A stretch of DNA of 12,235 bases from an uncultured Collinsella sp. (GTDB lineage Bacteria; Actinomycetota; Coriobacteriia; Coriobacteriales; Coriobacteriaceae): NCBI GenBank assembly GCA_902475475.1, contig CABRZY010000040.1, forward strand, positions 1 through 12,235. Direction: 5' to 3'. The translations under genes and the position numbers were made by a program. Positions 6,965 through 12,235 of the stretch are shown here, in pieces (positions within the stretch are counted from its first letter, which is position 1; each line of letters opens with the position of its first letter). A model generated the notes under the pieces. The model ran no database searches. It saw only the letters and a list, made by a program, of their open reading frames with translations, and was not told the DNA's origin.

Positions 6965-7588
6965 ATGAAGGTTCTTTTGGTCAATGGCAGCCCCAAGGCA
7001 AACGGCAACACCGCCCGCGCACTCGCCGAGGTCGCCGAGCAACTCAATGCCGAAGGCATTGATACCGAGGTGTTTCAGCTGGGCGCCAAGCCCATTCGCG
7101 ATTGCATCGGTTGCGGCCAGTGCGGCAAGCTCGGCGGTCGCTGCACCTTTGACGATGACGTGGTGAACGAGCTGATCGCTGCCGCCGAGCAGGCAGATGG
7201 CTTTGTCTTTGGCTCACCTGTCTACTATGCGCACCCCAGCGGGCGCATCCTCTCGGCTCTCGATCGCGCCTTCTATGCAGGCGGGCATGCCTTTGAGCAC
7301 AAACCCGGCGCTGCCGTCGCCGTTGCCCGTCGCGGCGGCACGTCGACCACCTTCGACGTGCTCAATAAGTACTTCACCATCAACCAGATGCCCGTGGTTG
7401 CTTCCACGTACTGGAACAACGTGTTTGGCGCCATGCCGGGCGAGGCCGCCCAGGACGCCGAGGGCCTGGCCACCATGTGCAACATCGGCAAGAACATGGC
7501 CTGGCTCCTGCATTGTATCGAGGCAGGACAGGCCGCCGGTATCGAAGCCCCCGAAGCCGATCGCGAGCGCACCAACTTCATCAGGTAG
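6965..7588 (+). CDS. Flavodoxin-family NAD(P)H-dependent reductase with iron-sulfur flavoprotein-like cysteines
   Basis: A 207-aa flavodoxin-fold protein expected to bind FMN and carry out cytoplasmic electron transfer or reduction of small molecules. MKVLLVNGSPKANGNTARAL (1-20) is the FMN phosphate-binding loop. GFVFGSPVYYAHPSG follows the family's second FMN-contact motif. Between them lies DCIGCGQCGKLGGRC, a CX2CX2CX6C cluster (C47, C50, C53, C60) resembling the compact [4Fe-4S]-binding motif of archaeal and clostridial iron-sulfur flavoproteins. Whether the cluster is really bound is an inference. The ATG at 6965 has GAGGGAG (6952-6958) 6 nt upstream and its own promoter candidate, so it is probably translated independently although the upstream frame runs into it. 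The ArsC-like gene starts 17 nt after its stop, suggesting a two-gene unit. Confidence 0.9.
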   Translation: MKVLLVNGSPKANGNTARALAEVAEQLNAEGIDTEVFQLGAKPIRDCIGCGQCGKLGGRCTFDDDVVNELIAAAEQADGFVFGSPVYYAHPSGRILSALDRAFYAGGHAFEHKPGAAVAVARRGGTSTTFDVLNKYFTINQMPVVASTYWNNVFGAMPGEAAQDAEGLATMCNIGKNMAWLLHCIEAGQAAGIEAPEADRERTNFIR

Positions 7589-7605
7589 AACGGCGGAACA
7601 AATAC

Positions 7606-7947
7606 ATGAACGTGCAAATTTTTGGCACCAAAAAGTCTTTCGATACCAAGAAAGCACAGCGCTTCTTCAAAGAGCGCCGCATTAAGGTGCAGTTTATCGA
7701 CCTTAAGGAAAAGGAGATGAGCAAGGGCGAGCTCACGAGCGTGATGCAGGCGGTCGGCGGTATCGACAAGCTGCTCAACCCCAAAGCCAAGGACGAGGAA
7801 ACGCTCGCACTCATCCAGCACCTCACCTCTAGCCAGCGCTTCGACAAGCTACTCGAGAATCAGCAGGTCTTGGCCGAGCCCATCGTGCGCAACGGCAAAA
7901 AGGCCACCGTCGGTTATTGCCCCGATGTATGGGGAGCCTGGGAGTAG
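7606..7947 (+). CDS. ArsC/Spx-family thioredoxin-fold protein lacking the catalytic Cys
   Basis: A 113-aa protein of the ArsC/YffB/Spx family. MNVQIFGTKKSFDTKKAQRFF (1-21), the IDLKEKEMSKGEL segment (about 35-47), AVGGIDKLLNPKAKD and a closing LAEPIVRNGKKATVGYCPDVW give the usual thioredoxin-like layout. Family members carry the reactive Cys after the first strand (as in 'GIPNCDTVKKA'); here that position is Ser11 (codon TCT at 7636-7638). The only Cys is near the C-terminus in GYCPD. Arsenate reduction by the normal mechanism is therefore unlikely. The start at 7606 has GGCGGA (7592-7597) 8 nt upstream; an earlier ATG at 7477 lies inside the flavodoxin gene and gives a non-homologous N-terminus. 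It is probably co-transcribed with the flavodoxin gene. Confidence 0.88.
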   Translation: MNVQIFGTKKSFDTKKAQRFFKERRIKVQFIDLKEKEMSKGELTSVMQAVGGIDKLLNPKAKDEETLALIQHLTSSQRFDKLLENQQVLAEPIVRNGKKATVGYCPDVWGAWE

Positions 7948-8033
7948 CCTGTGTTATTTGCCAGCGCGTGGGTATAAGAGCAGGCGTTTGGCATATGATT
8001 CAACTGTAAGCCATGTCTAACAAAGGAGGGCAC

Positions 8034-9164
8034 ATGCCCAACAAACCCGTAAAGATCATCATGCTTACCGGCTACCTCGGTGCCGGCAAGACCACATTGC
8101 TCAACCACATCCTCGCCAACGACGGCGGCATCCGCGCCGCCGTGATCGTCAACGATATCGGCGAGATCAACGTCGATGCCAGCCTCATCGCCGACGGCGG
8201 CCTTTCCGAGACCGACGACCTCATCCCGCTCACCAACGGCTGCATCTGCTGCACGCTTTCGGACGACCTTGCCAACCAGCTGCAGGGCATCGCCGATTCG
8301 GGCGACTTCGATTACATCATCATCGAGGCCTCGGGCATTTGCGAGCCCATCCCCATCGCCTACACCATCTCGAGCTTCTGCGACGCGGCCAAGGTGGGCG
8401 GCGAACCCAAGCTCGCGCTCGACAACATCGTGGCCGTGGTCGACTGCGCCCGCATGTACGACGAGTTCAACGGCGGTCGCGACTTGCTGGCCGAGGATAT
8501 CGACGAGGACGACATCGAAAGCCTGCTCATCCAGCAGATCGAGTTCTGCTCCACACTGATCCTCAACAAGACCGATACCGTGAGCCCTGAGCAGATCGCC
8601 GAGCTCAAGGCCATCGTGCGCAGCCTGCAGAAGGACGCCGTGATCGTCGAGGCTCAAAACGGCGAGGTCCCCATGGAGGAGTTGCTCGACACCGACCGCT
8701 TCGACTTTATGCGCGCCTACAACTCCGCCGCCTGGATCGAGGCCATGGAGCATCCCGAGGAGCACGACGACCCCGAGGTGCTCGAGTACGACATCGAGAC
8801 CTTTGTGTACTCGCGCCGCAAGCCGTTTGACCTGCAGAAGTTCACCGATTTTGTTGAGCAGGAGTGGCCCGACGAAGTCATTCGCGTCAAGGGTCCGCTG
8901 TGGCAGACCGGCGATCCGGACATGTGCTACATGTTCGAGCAGGCCGGACACCAGATGCGCTTGATGGAGAACGGCCTGTTTGTCGACTCGGCGCCCGAGG
9001 GCGAGAAGCAGAAGATCATCGACGAGAACCCCGAAATCATGCAGATTTGGGACGACGAGACGGGCGACCGCATGACGAGCCTGTGCATCATCGGCCGTCA
9101 CATGGACAAGGATGCGCTCATCGCCTCCCTCGATGCCTGCCTGACCGACTGGCACCGCGCCTAG
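8034..9164 (+). CDS. COG0523 (CobW/G3E-family) GTP-dependent metallochaperone
   Basis: A 376-aa GTPase of the G3E family whose members deliver metals, often zinc or cobalt, to client proteins. Visible are the Walker A GYLGAGKTTLLNHIL (residues 13-27), NDIGEINVD (40-48), the metal-binding GCICC motif (C70, C72, C73), IIIEASGICEP (95-105, Walker B region), NKTD (178-181, guanine specificity) and a CobW C-terminal domain ending in SLCIIGRHMDKDALIASLDACL. The metal cannot be told from sequence. I choose the ATG at 8034 because AGGAGG (8024-8029) lies just upstream; the spacing is short at 4 nt. The in-frame ATG at 8013 would add seven residues but has no ribosome binding site. It is a single gene followed by a strong terminator. 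I did not find a clear Zur-like operator in the 86 nt upstream. Confidence 0.93.
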   Translation: MPNKPVKIIMLTGYLGAGKTTLLNHILANDGGIRAAVIVNDIGEINVDASLIADGGLSETDDLIPLTNGCICCTLSDDLANQLQGIADSGDFDYIIIEASGICEPIPIAYTISSFCDAAKVGGEPKLALDNIVAVVDCARMYDEFNGGRDLLAEDIDEDDIESLLIQQIEFCSTLILNKTDTVSPEQIAELKAIVRSLQKDAVIVEAQNGEVPMEELLDTDRFDFMRAYNSAAWIEAMEHPEEHDDPEVLEYDIETFVYSRRKPFDLQKFTDFVEQEWPDEVIRVKGPLWQTGDPDMCYMFEQAGHQMRLMENGLFVDSAPEGEKQKIIDENPEIMQIWDDETGDRMTSLCIIGRHMDKDALIASLDACLTDWHRA

Positions 9165-9202
9165 GTTTATCCAAGCGGGCATTTTCCACCCACGTAACCG
9201 CC

Positions 9203-9243
9203 AAACCACCACGAAGGTGCCTGTCCCCTTCGTGGTGGTTTTT
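9203..9243 (+). terminator. Intrinsic terminator after the COG0523 gene
   Basis: AAACCACCACGAAGG (9203-9217) pairs perfectly over 15 bp with CCTTCGTGGTGGTTT (9227-9241) around a 9-nt loop, and the stem runs into a TTTTT tract (9239-9243). This is a textbook Rho-independent terminator, 38 nt after the stop at 9164. Its apical part (GAAGG...CTGTCCCCTTC) shares a core with other intergenic hairpins in the window. Confidence 0.88.
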
Positions 9244-9264
9244 CGTTCTGAGCCAAGGAGATTC

Positions 9265-9864
9265 ATGTTCAACATTGTGCTGTATGCGCCCGAGATTCCG
9301 GCCAATACGGGCAATATCGGCCGCACCTGTGTGGTTACCGGCGCCCGTCTGCATCTGGTGGAGCCGCTGGGGTTTTCGCTCGACGACAAGACGGTGCGTC
9401 GCGCCGGACTGGGCTACTGGCAAAACTTGGACGTGACGACCTATGCCGGCTGGGAGGATTTCCTTGCGCGCAACGACCTCTCCCCTGCCGATGGCCGCCT
9501 GCATCTGCTGACCAAAAAGGCACGCCGCACCTATGCGCAGAGCACCTACCGCGATGGCGACTACTTGGTCTTTGGCAGCGAGAGCTCGGGCATTCCCGAG
9601 GAGCTGCTCGCCGCGGCGCCCGAGCGCTGCGAGCGCATCCCCATGCTGCGCGATTGCGACTCACTCGATAACGCCGAGACTTGGGAAGCTCACGAGGAAT
9701 CGCTCGGGCATACCGAGGACAGCCACGAGGCCATCCTGCAGCAGGATATCTGCGGCAACTTCGTTAACCCCGACGACTACCGCATCAGCGCGCTCAACCT
9801 CTCCAACAGCGCCGCCATCGTCCTCTACGAGTCCCTACGCCAGGCAGGCTTTCCGGGAATGTGA
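9265..9864 (+). CDS. trmL: tRNA (cytidine(34)-2'-O)-methyltransferase TrmL, with an insertion
   Basis: A SPOUT-family methyltransferase that 2'-O-methylates the wobble base of tRNA-Leu using S-adenosylmethionine. NIVLYAPEIPANTGNIGRTC (residues 3-22), LVEPLGFSLDDKTVRRAGLGYW (31-52), LVFGSESSGIP (101-111), IPM (125-127) and SALNLSNSAAIVLYESLRQ (175-193) are the family motifs. At 199 aa it is longer than the usual 150-160 because about 45 residues, rich in acidic residues and His, sit between IPM and the SLNLSN motif (about 128-172). The frame is open and the downstream motif intact, so this is a true insertion. The ATG at 9265 has AAGGAG (9255-9260) just upstream; the frame also opens earlier, but that part lies in the terminator of the previous gene. 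Confidence 0.92.
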   Translation: MFNIVLYAPEIPANTGNIGRTCVVTGARLHLVEPLGFSLDDKTVRRAGLGYWQNLDVTTYAGWEDFLARNDLSPADGRLHLLTKKARRTYAQSTYRDGDYLVFGSESSGIPEELLAAAPERCERIPMLRDCDSLDNAETWEAHEESLGHTEDSHEAILQQDICGNFVNPDDYRISALNLSNSAAIVLYESLRQAGFPGM

Positions 9865-9891
9865 CAAAGGGACTATCCTTTTGCCACATTC
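9857..9891. repeat. Palindrome overlapping the trmL stop codon
   Basis: GAATGTG (9857-9863) pairs with CACATTC (9885-9891), and CAAAGGG (9865-9871) pairs with CCTTTTG (9877-9883) including one G-T wobble, around the loop ACTAT. There is one A/C mismatch between the two blocks. The trmL stop TGA (9862-9864) lies in the left arm. No U-tract follows. It resembles the hairpin at 11113-11147 and may serve as a transcript 3' end. Confidence 0.6.
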
Positions 9892-9947
9892 GAGCGCCAC
9901 GTCGATGGCACACACGCCTAATTGATGCTCTAGATAAAGGCCCTCAC

Positions 9948-9983
9948 TTTTAATCAGAATTAACTAAAGTAAAATGAAGTTAA
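9948..9983 (+). promoter_or_regulatory. AT-rich promoter region with TTAACT/AGTTAA inverted repeat
   Basis: The sequence upstream of the ATPase gene is markedly AT-rich. TAAAAT (9970-9975) is a plausible -10, with a weak -35 (TTTTAA at 9948-9953, 16-nt spacing). TTAACT (9960-9965) and AGTTAA (9978-9983) form an inverted repeat with a 12-nt spacer that encloses the -10, as expected for a repressor site. Function is inferred. Confidence 0.4.
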
Positions 9984-10007
9984 ACGGCGGTGTGAAAGGA
10001 GAGCCGT

Positions 10008-11108
10008 GTGAAATATCTCGAGAACCCGTTTACCCCCAGTTTTGGTGAGGTTCCTGCCCATCTCGCTGGCAGACAACAGATTATTCGGGATTTGGACCGC
10101 GCCTTCTTGAGCCAGCGCAGGCGCCCAGAATTGACCTCGATCTTCTCAGGCGCGCGTGGAACCGGTAAAACCGCTCTCATGTCATCGCTCGCGACAAGGG
10201 CGGAATCCCACGGCTGGATAGCCGTAAAGACGACCGCGCTCCCGGGAATGCTTGAGGAAATCGAGTTCGGGACGAAACGCGGCGCAGCCCATCTCATCGA
10301 CTCGTCCTACCACTTCGAAGTCACCGGCCTCGGAATTGCACCGCTCGGCAGCATCGAGGTCAATCGCGTTCACGATGCCTCAACCTGGCGTTATCGCATG
10401 AGCGATATCATCGACCAGCTCAACGGGGCCGGTACCGGTCTGCTCGTCACGGTTGACGAGGTGGACCCGACACTCGACGAGATGATTCAGCTCGCAGCGA
10501 CGTATCAGCACTTTGTGACCGATGGGAAACGCGTCGCCCTGCTCATGGCGGGACTTCCCAACAATGTCTCGACGTTGCTGAACCACAAGACGGTCTCGTT
10601 CCTTCGCCGCGCCCAACAATATCATCTGGGTCGCATTGCCGACTATGACGTGCGCGAGGCCTTGATTCGCACAATCCAGGAAAACGATCGCCTGGCAGAT
10701 GCCGAGGGAATCGATAGAGCCGTTCGCTCGATCTCTGGTTTTCCCTTCCTATTGCAACTCGTAGGCTACCGTGCCTGGGATCTCACAAGCGATTCGAAGG
10801 AAATCTCGTCACGCGACTTTGACCTGGGAATCAAAATCGCGCGCGACGAGATGGACGACCGAATCCTCGCGGCAACCTATCGGGAACTCACTGCAGAGGA
10901 CAAGCGATTCCTCATCGCCATGCTCGATGACGAGGAAGAGTCCACCACCGCCGACCTTGTCGAGCGCCTTAAGCGTTCGCCGCAGCAGGTCTCCCGCTAC
11001 CGACGCCGAATGATAGATGCCGGCATCATCGGGGAACGAGGACGAGGGCTCGTCGCATTTGAATTGCCATTCTTCCGCGACTATCTCGCGGCTCAATGCG
11101 TGAAATAG
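10008..11108 (+). CDS. AAA+/STAND-like ATP-binding protein with C-terminal winged helix-like region
   Basis: A 366-aa P-loop ATPase that I cannot name further. The N-terminus NPFTPSFGEVPAHLAGRQQ (residues 6-24) is the usual entry of Orc1/Cdc6-like and archaeal-type ATPase domains. The Walker A is GARGTGKTAL (48-57; K54), the Walker B LLVTVDEVD (145-153; D150, E151), and LLMAGLP (178-184) resembles sensor 1. A helical lid follows (about 210-290), and the last 70 residues (TADLVERLKRSPQQVSRYRR, then an LVAFELPFFRDYL segment) look like a winged helix-turn-helix. The start is GTG at 10008 with AGGAG (9997-10001) 6 nt upstream. It is a lone gene with its own promoter region. Similar proteins act as regulators or NTPase partners; DNA binding is an inference. 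No partner gene lies beside it. Confidence 0.82.
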   Translation: MKYLENPFTPSFGEVPAHLAGRQQIIRDLDRAFLSQRRRPELTSIFSGARGTGKTALMSSLATRAESHGWIAVKTTALPGMLEEIEFGTKRGAAHLIDSSYHFEVTGLGIAPLGSIEVNRVHDASTWRYRMSDIIDQLNGAGTGLLVTVDEVDPTLDEMIQLAATYQHFVTDGKRVALLMAGLPNNVSTLLNHKTVSFLRRAQQYHLGRIADYDVREALIRTIQENDRLADAEGIDRAVRSISGFPFLLQLVGYRAWDLTSDSKEISSRDFDLGIKIARDEMDDRILAATYRELTAEDKRFLIAMLDDEEESTTADLVERLKRSPQQVSRYRRRMIDAGIIGERGRGLVAFELPFFRDYLAAQCVK

Positions 11109-11112
11109 GCAT

Positions 11113-11147
11113 CAATGAGGCAAAGGGGCTGTCCCTTTGCCTCATTG
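11113..11147. terminator. Perfect 15-bp hairpin between convergent ATPase and UvrA-like genes
   Basis: CAATGAGGCAAAGGG (11113-11127) pairs perfectly with CCCTTTGCCTCATTG (11133-11147) around the loop GCTGT. It starts 4 nt after the ATPase stop and ends 1 nt before the stop codon of the minus-strand gene, so it fills the convergent gap. Neither strand has a U-tract, so strong intrinsic termination is uncertain; it may act as a transcript 3'-end barrier or be a repeat-type palindrome. Confidence 0.65.
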
Positions 11148-11148
11148 T

Positions 11149-12235
11149 CTATAGGTAGCGGCCGGTGATGCTTGCGGAGCAAGCTGCGATGTCGCCCGGC
11201 GTACCGGCGCAGACGATTTGCCCGCCCGCATCACCACCGCCCGGACCCATGTCGATCACATAATCGGCGTTACGGATAAGGTCGAGGTCATGCTCGATCA
11301 CGATAACCGTGGCGCCCTTGGCGACAAGGCCGTCGAACACACTCAGCAACACCTGGACATCGAGCGGATGCAAGCCAATCGTGGGCTCGTCAAATACGAA
11401 TACGGCATCATCCTGCACGCGGCCCATCTCGCTCGCGAGCTTAAGGCGCTGTGCCTCACCGCCCGAGAGCGCCGGCGTGGGCTCACCGAGCGTGAGATAG
11501 CCCAAGCCCAGGTCGTGCAAGGTCTGCAAGCGCGCCTGAACTTTCTTGAGCCCCACCGTGGCGTCGATGGCCTCGTCCACACTCATATCCATGAGCTGCG
11601 GCAACGTAAGCAAGCTCCCGTCCTTGCCCTCGCGATGGATATGCGAAGCCGCGTCTGCATAACGTGAGCCGCGACATGCCGGGCAGACGATCTCGACGTC
11701 GGGCAAAAACTGCACGTCGAGCGATATCGATCCCGTGCCGTCACACGTAGGGCAGCGCAAGGCGCCGGTGTTGTAGCTAAAGGCGCCCGCCTTGTAGCCG
11801 GCTGCCTTGGCCTCGGGCGTACGGGCGAAGGCGCGGCGCAGCTCGTCATGGATGTCGGCATAGGTCGCTACCGTCGAACGCACATTGGCGCCGATGGGCG
11901 TGGCGTCAATCAGGTTGGCACGGGCGATACCCTCGGCGTCGACCCAACGCACATGTTTTGGCAGGCGCTCACTGGCTGCCTGCGCCTTGAGTGCCGGGAT
12001 GAGCGTCTCGAGCACCAACGTCGTCTTGCCCGAACCCGAAACGCCCGTCACCGCGACAAGACGGCCGCGCGGAATATCGACTTCGAGCGGCTTGACGGTA
12101 TGGATGGCATCAGTTGCCATGCGGATATGCCCCTGGTCGAACATTTCGTCGTCATTCACCTGCGGACGCAAGCGCTTGGACTCTGCGCACAAAAACGGGG
12201 CGATGCGGCTGCCCTGCGATTGTTCGACCTCACCC
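11149..12235 (-). CDS. UvrA-family ABC ATPase, C-terminal part (paralogue-like)
   Basis: The gene runs off the right edge, so its start is outside the window; 361 residues and the stop are visible. UvrA proteins are double ABC ATPases that recognise DNA damage. Counting from the first full codon at 12234, the second ABC module shows Walker A GVSGSGKTT (64-72), IDATPIGANVRSTVATY, the zinc-finger pairs CPTC and CPAC (C161, C164, C184, C187), FLPDV, the ABC signature LSGGEAQR (256-263), Walker B VFVFDEPT (278-285), VIEHDLD, and the closing TGRYL. Differences from the usual UvrA (IDATPIGA for IDQSPIGR, no RGARTHNLKN before the Walker A strand) point to a UvrA2-like paralogue and not the housekeeping copy. 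A TTG at 12192 is in frame but not a start, because homology and an open frame continue upstream. Confidence 0.87.
   Translation of the reverse strand, partial: GEVEQSQGSRIAPFLCAESKRLRPQVNDDEMFDQGHIRMATDAIHTVKPLEVDIPRGRLVAVTGVSGSGKTTLVLETLIPALKAQAASERLPKHVRWVDAEGIARANLIDATPIGANVRSTVATYADIHDELRRAFARTPEAKAAGYKAGAFSYNTGALRCPTCDGTGSISLDVQFLPDVEIVCPACRGSRYADAASHIHREGKDGSLLTLPQLMDMSVDEAIDATVGLKKVQARLQTLHDLGLGYLTLGEPTPALSGGEAQRLKLASEMGRVQDDAVFVFDEPTIGLHPLDVQVLLSVFDGLVAKGATVIVIEHDLDLIRNADYVIDMGPGGGDAGGQIVCAGTPGDIAACSASITGRYL

Noticed and set aside
5333..7588. A single 751-aa GGDEF-flavodoxin fusion protein starting at TTG 5333
   Set aside because: The TTG start lacks a ribosome binding site while ATG 5360 has AAGGAGG. 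The fusion depends on one extra T, the joining segment looks like translated intergenic DNA, and the flavodoxin gene has its own ribosome binding site and a complete N-terminus.
8013..8033. Alternative upstream start ATG 8013 for the COG0523 GTPase
   Set aside because: The AGGAGG lies between the two ATGs, so it can only serve the one at 8034; the extra seven residues match no family pattern.
7948..8033. Promoter or Zur-type operator before the COG0523 gene
   Set aside because: TATAAG (7973-7978) and TATGAT (about 7994-7999) are present but neither has a good -35 at proper spacing, and no palindrome of Zur type is visible.
9217..9264. Upstream start for TrmL at 9217
   Set aside because: Those codons fall in the terminator hairpin of the previous gene, and TrmL proteins begin with the MFNIVLYAPEIPAN-type strand at 9265.
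7914..9389. 491-codon minus-strand open frame opposite the COG0523 gene
   Set aside because: Low-complexity Val/Asp/Gly/Leu-rich translation antisense to a clear GTPase; no start signal or motif.

Overview
This is a high-GC bacterial chromosome segment with compact genes, strong AAGGAGG-type ribosome binding sites and a COG0523/TrmL/thiamine housekeeping content. It looks like an actinobacterial gut anaerobe of the Coriobacteriia, and Collinsella is my best guess. That assignment rests on protein style and recall, with no 16S or other marker in the window. I see no rRNA, tRNA, CRISPR array, insertion sequence or prophage gene.

Layout. Positions 1-1208 (+) are the end of a thiamine salvage operon: the C-terminus of hydroxyethylthiazole kinase (ThiM), an MTH1187/YkoF-type thiamine-binding protein, and thiamine phosphate synthase (ThiE). 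The genes are separated by 3 nt or overlap by 4 nt. A long hairpin at 1253-1298 ends this operon and also the convergent patatin-like lipase gene (1321-2190, -). After a 324-nt divergent intergenic region comes a tandem pair of related c-di-GMP proteins (+). The first (2515-5232, 905 aa) reads GGDEF - PAS-like - degenerate GGDEF - degenerate GGDEF - EAL. The second (from 5360) repeats only GGDEF - PAS-like - degenerate GGDEF. A 13-bp perfect palindrome lies between them. The second gene appears frameshifted by one T near 6826-6829, so its frame runs into the downstream flavodoxin gene although the homologous frame stops at 6890.

A flavodoxin-fold iron-sulfur flavoprotein-like reductase (6965-7588) and an ArsC/Spx-like thioredoxin-fold protein (7606-7947) form a small two-gene unit. 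The second protein has Ser where the family has its catalytic Cys. A COG0523/CobW metallochaperone GTPase (8034-9164) follows, ending in a clear intrinsic terminator, then the tRNA wobble methyltransferase TrmL (9265-9864), which carries an unusual insertion of about 45 residues inside its C-terminal knot region. An orphan AAA+ ATPase with a C-terminal winged-helix-like region (10008-11108) has its own AT-rich promoter region with an inverted repeat. The window closes with the 3' portion of a UvrA-family ABC ATPase on the minus strand (11149-12235), truncated by the window edge.

The genes do not form one pathway. The most distinctive features are the duplicated c-di-GMP module with its domain loss and apparent frameshift, the Cys-to-Ser ArsC-like protein, the TrmL insertion, and a set of intergenic palindromes sharing an AAGGG...CCCTT core.
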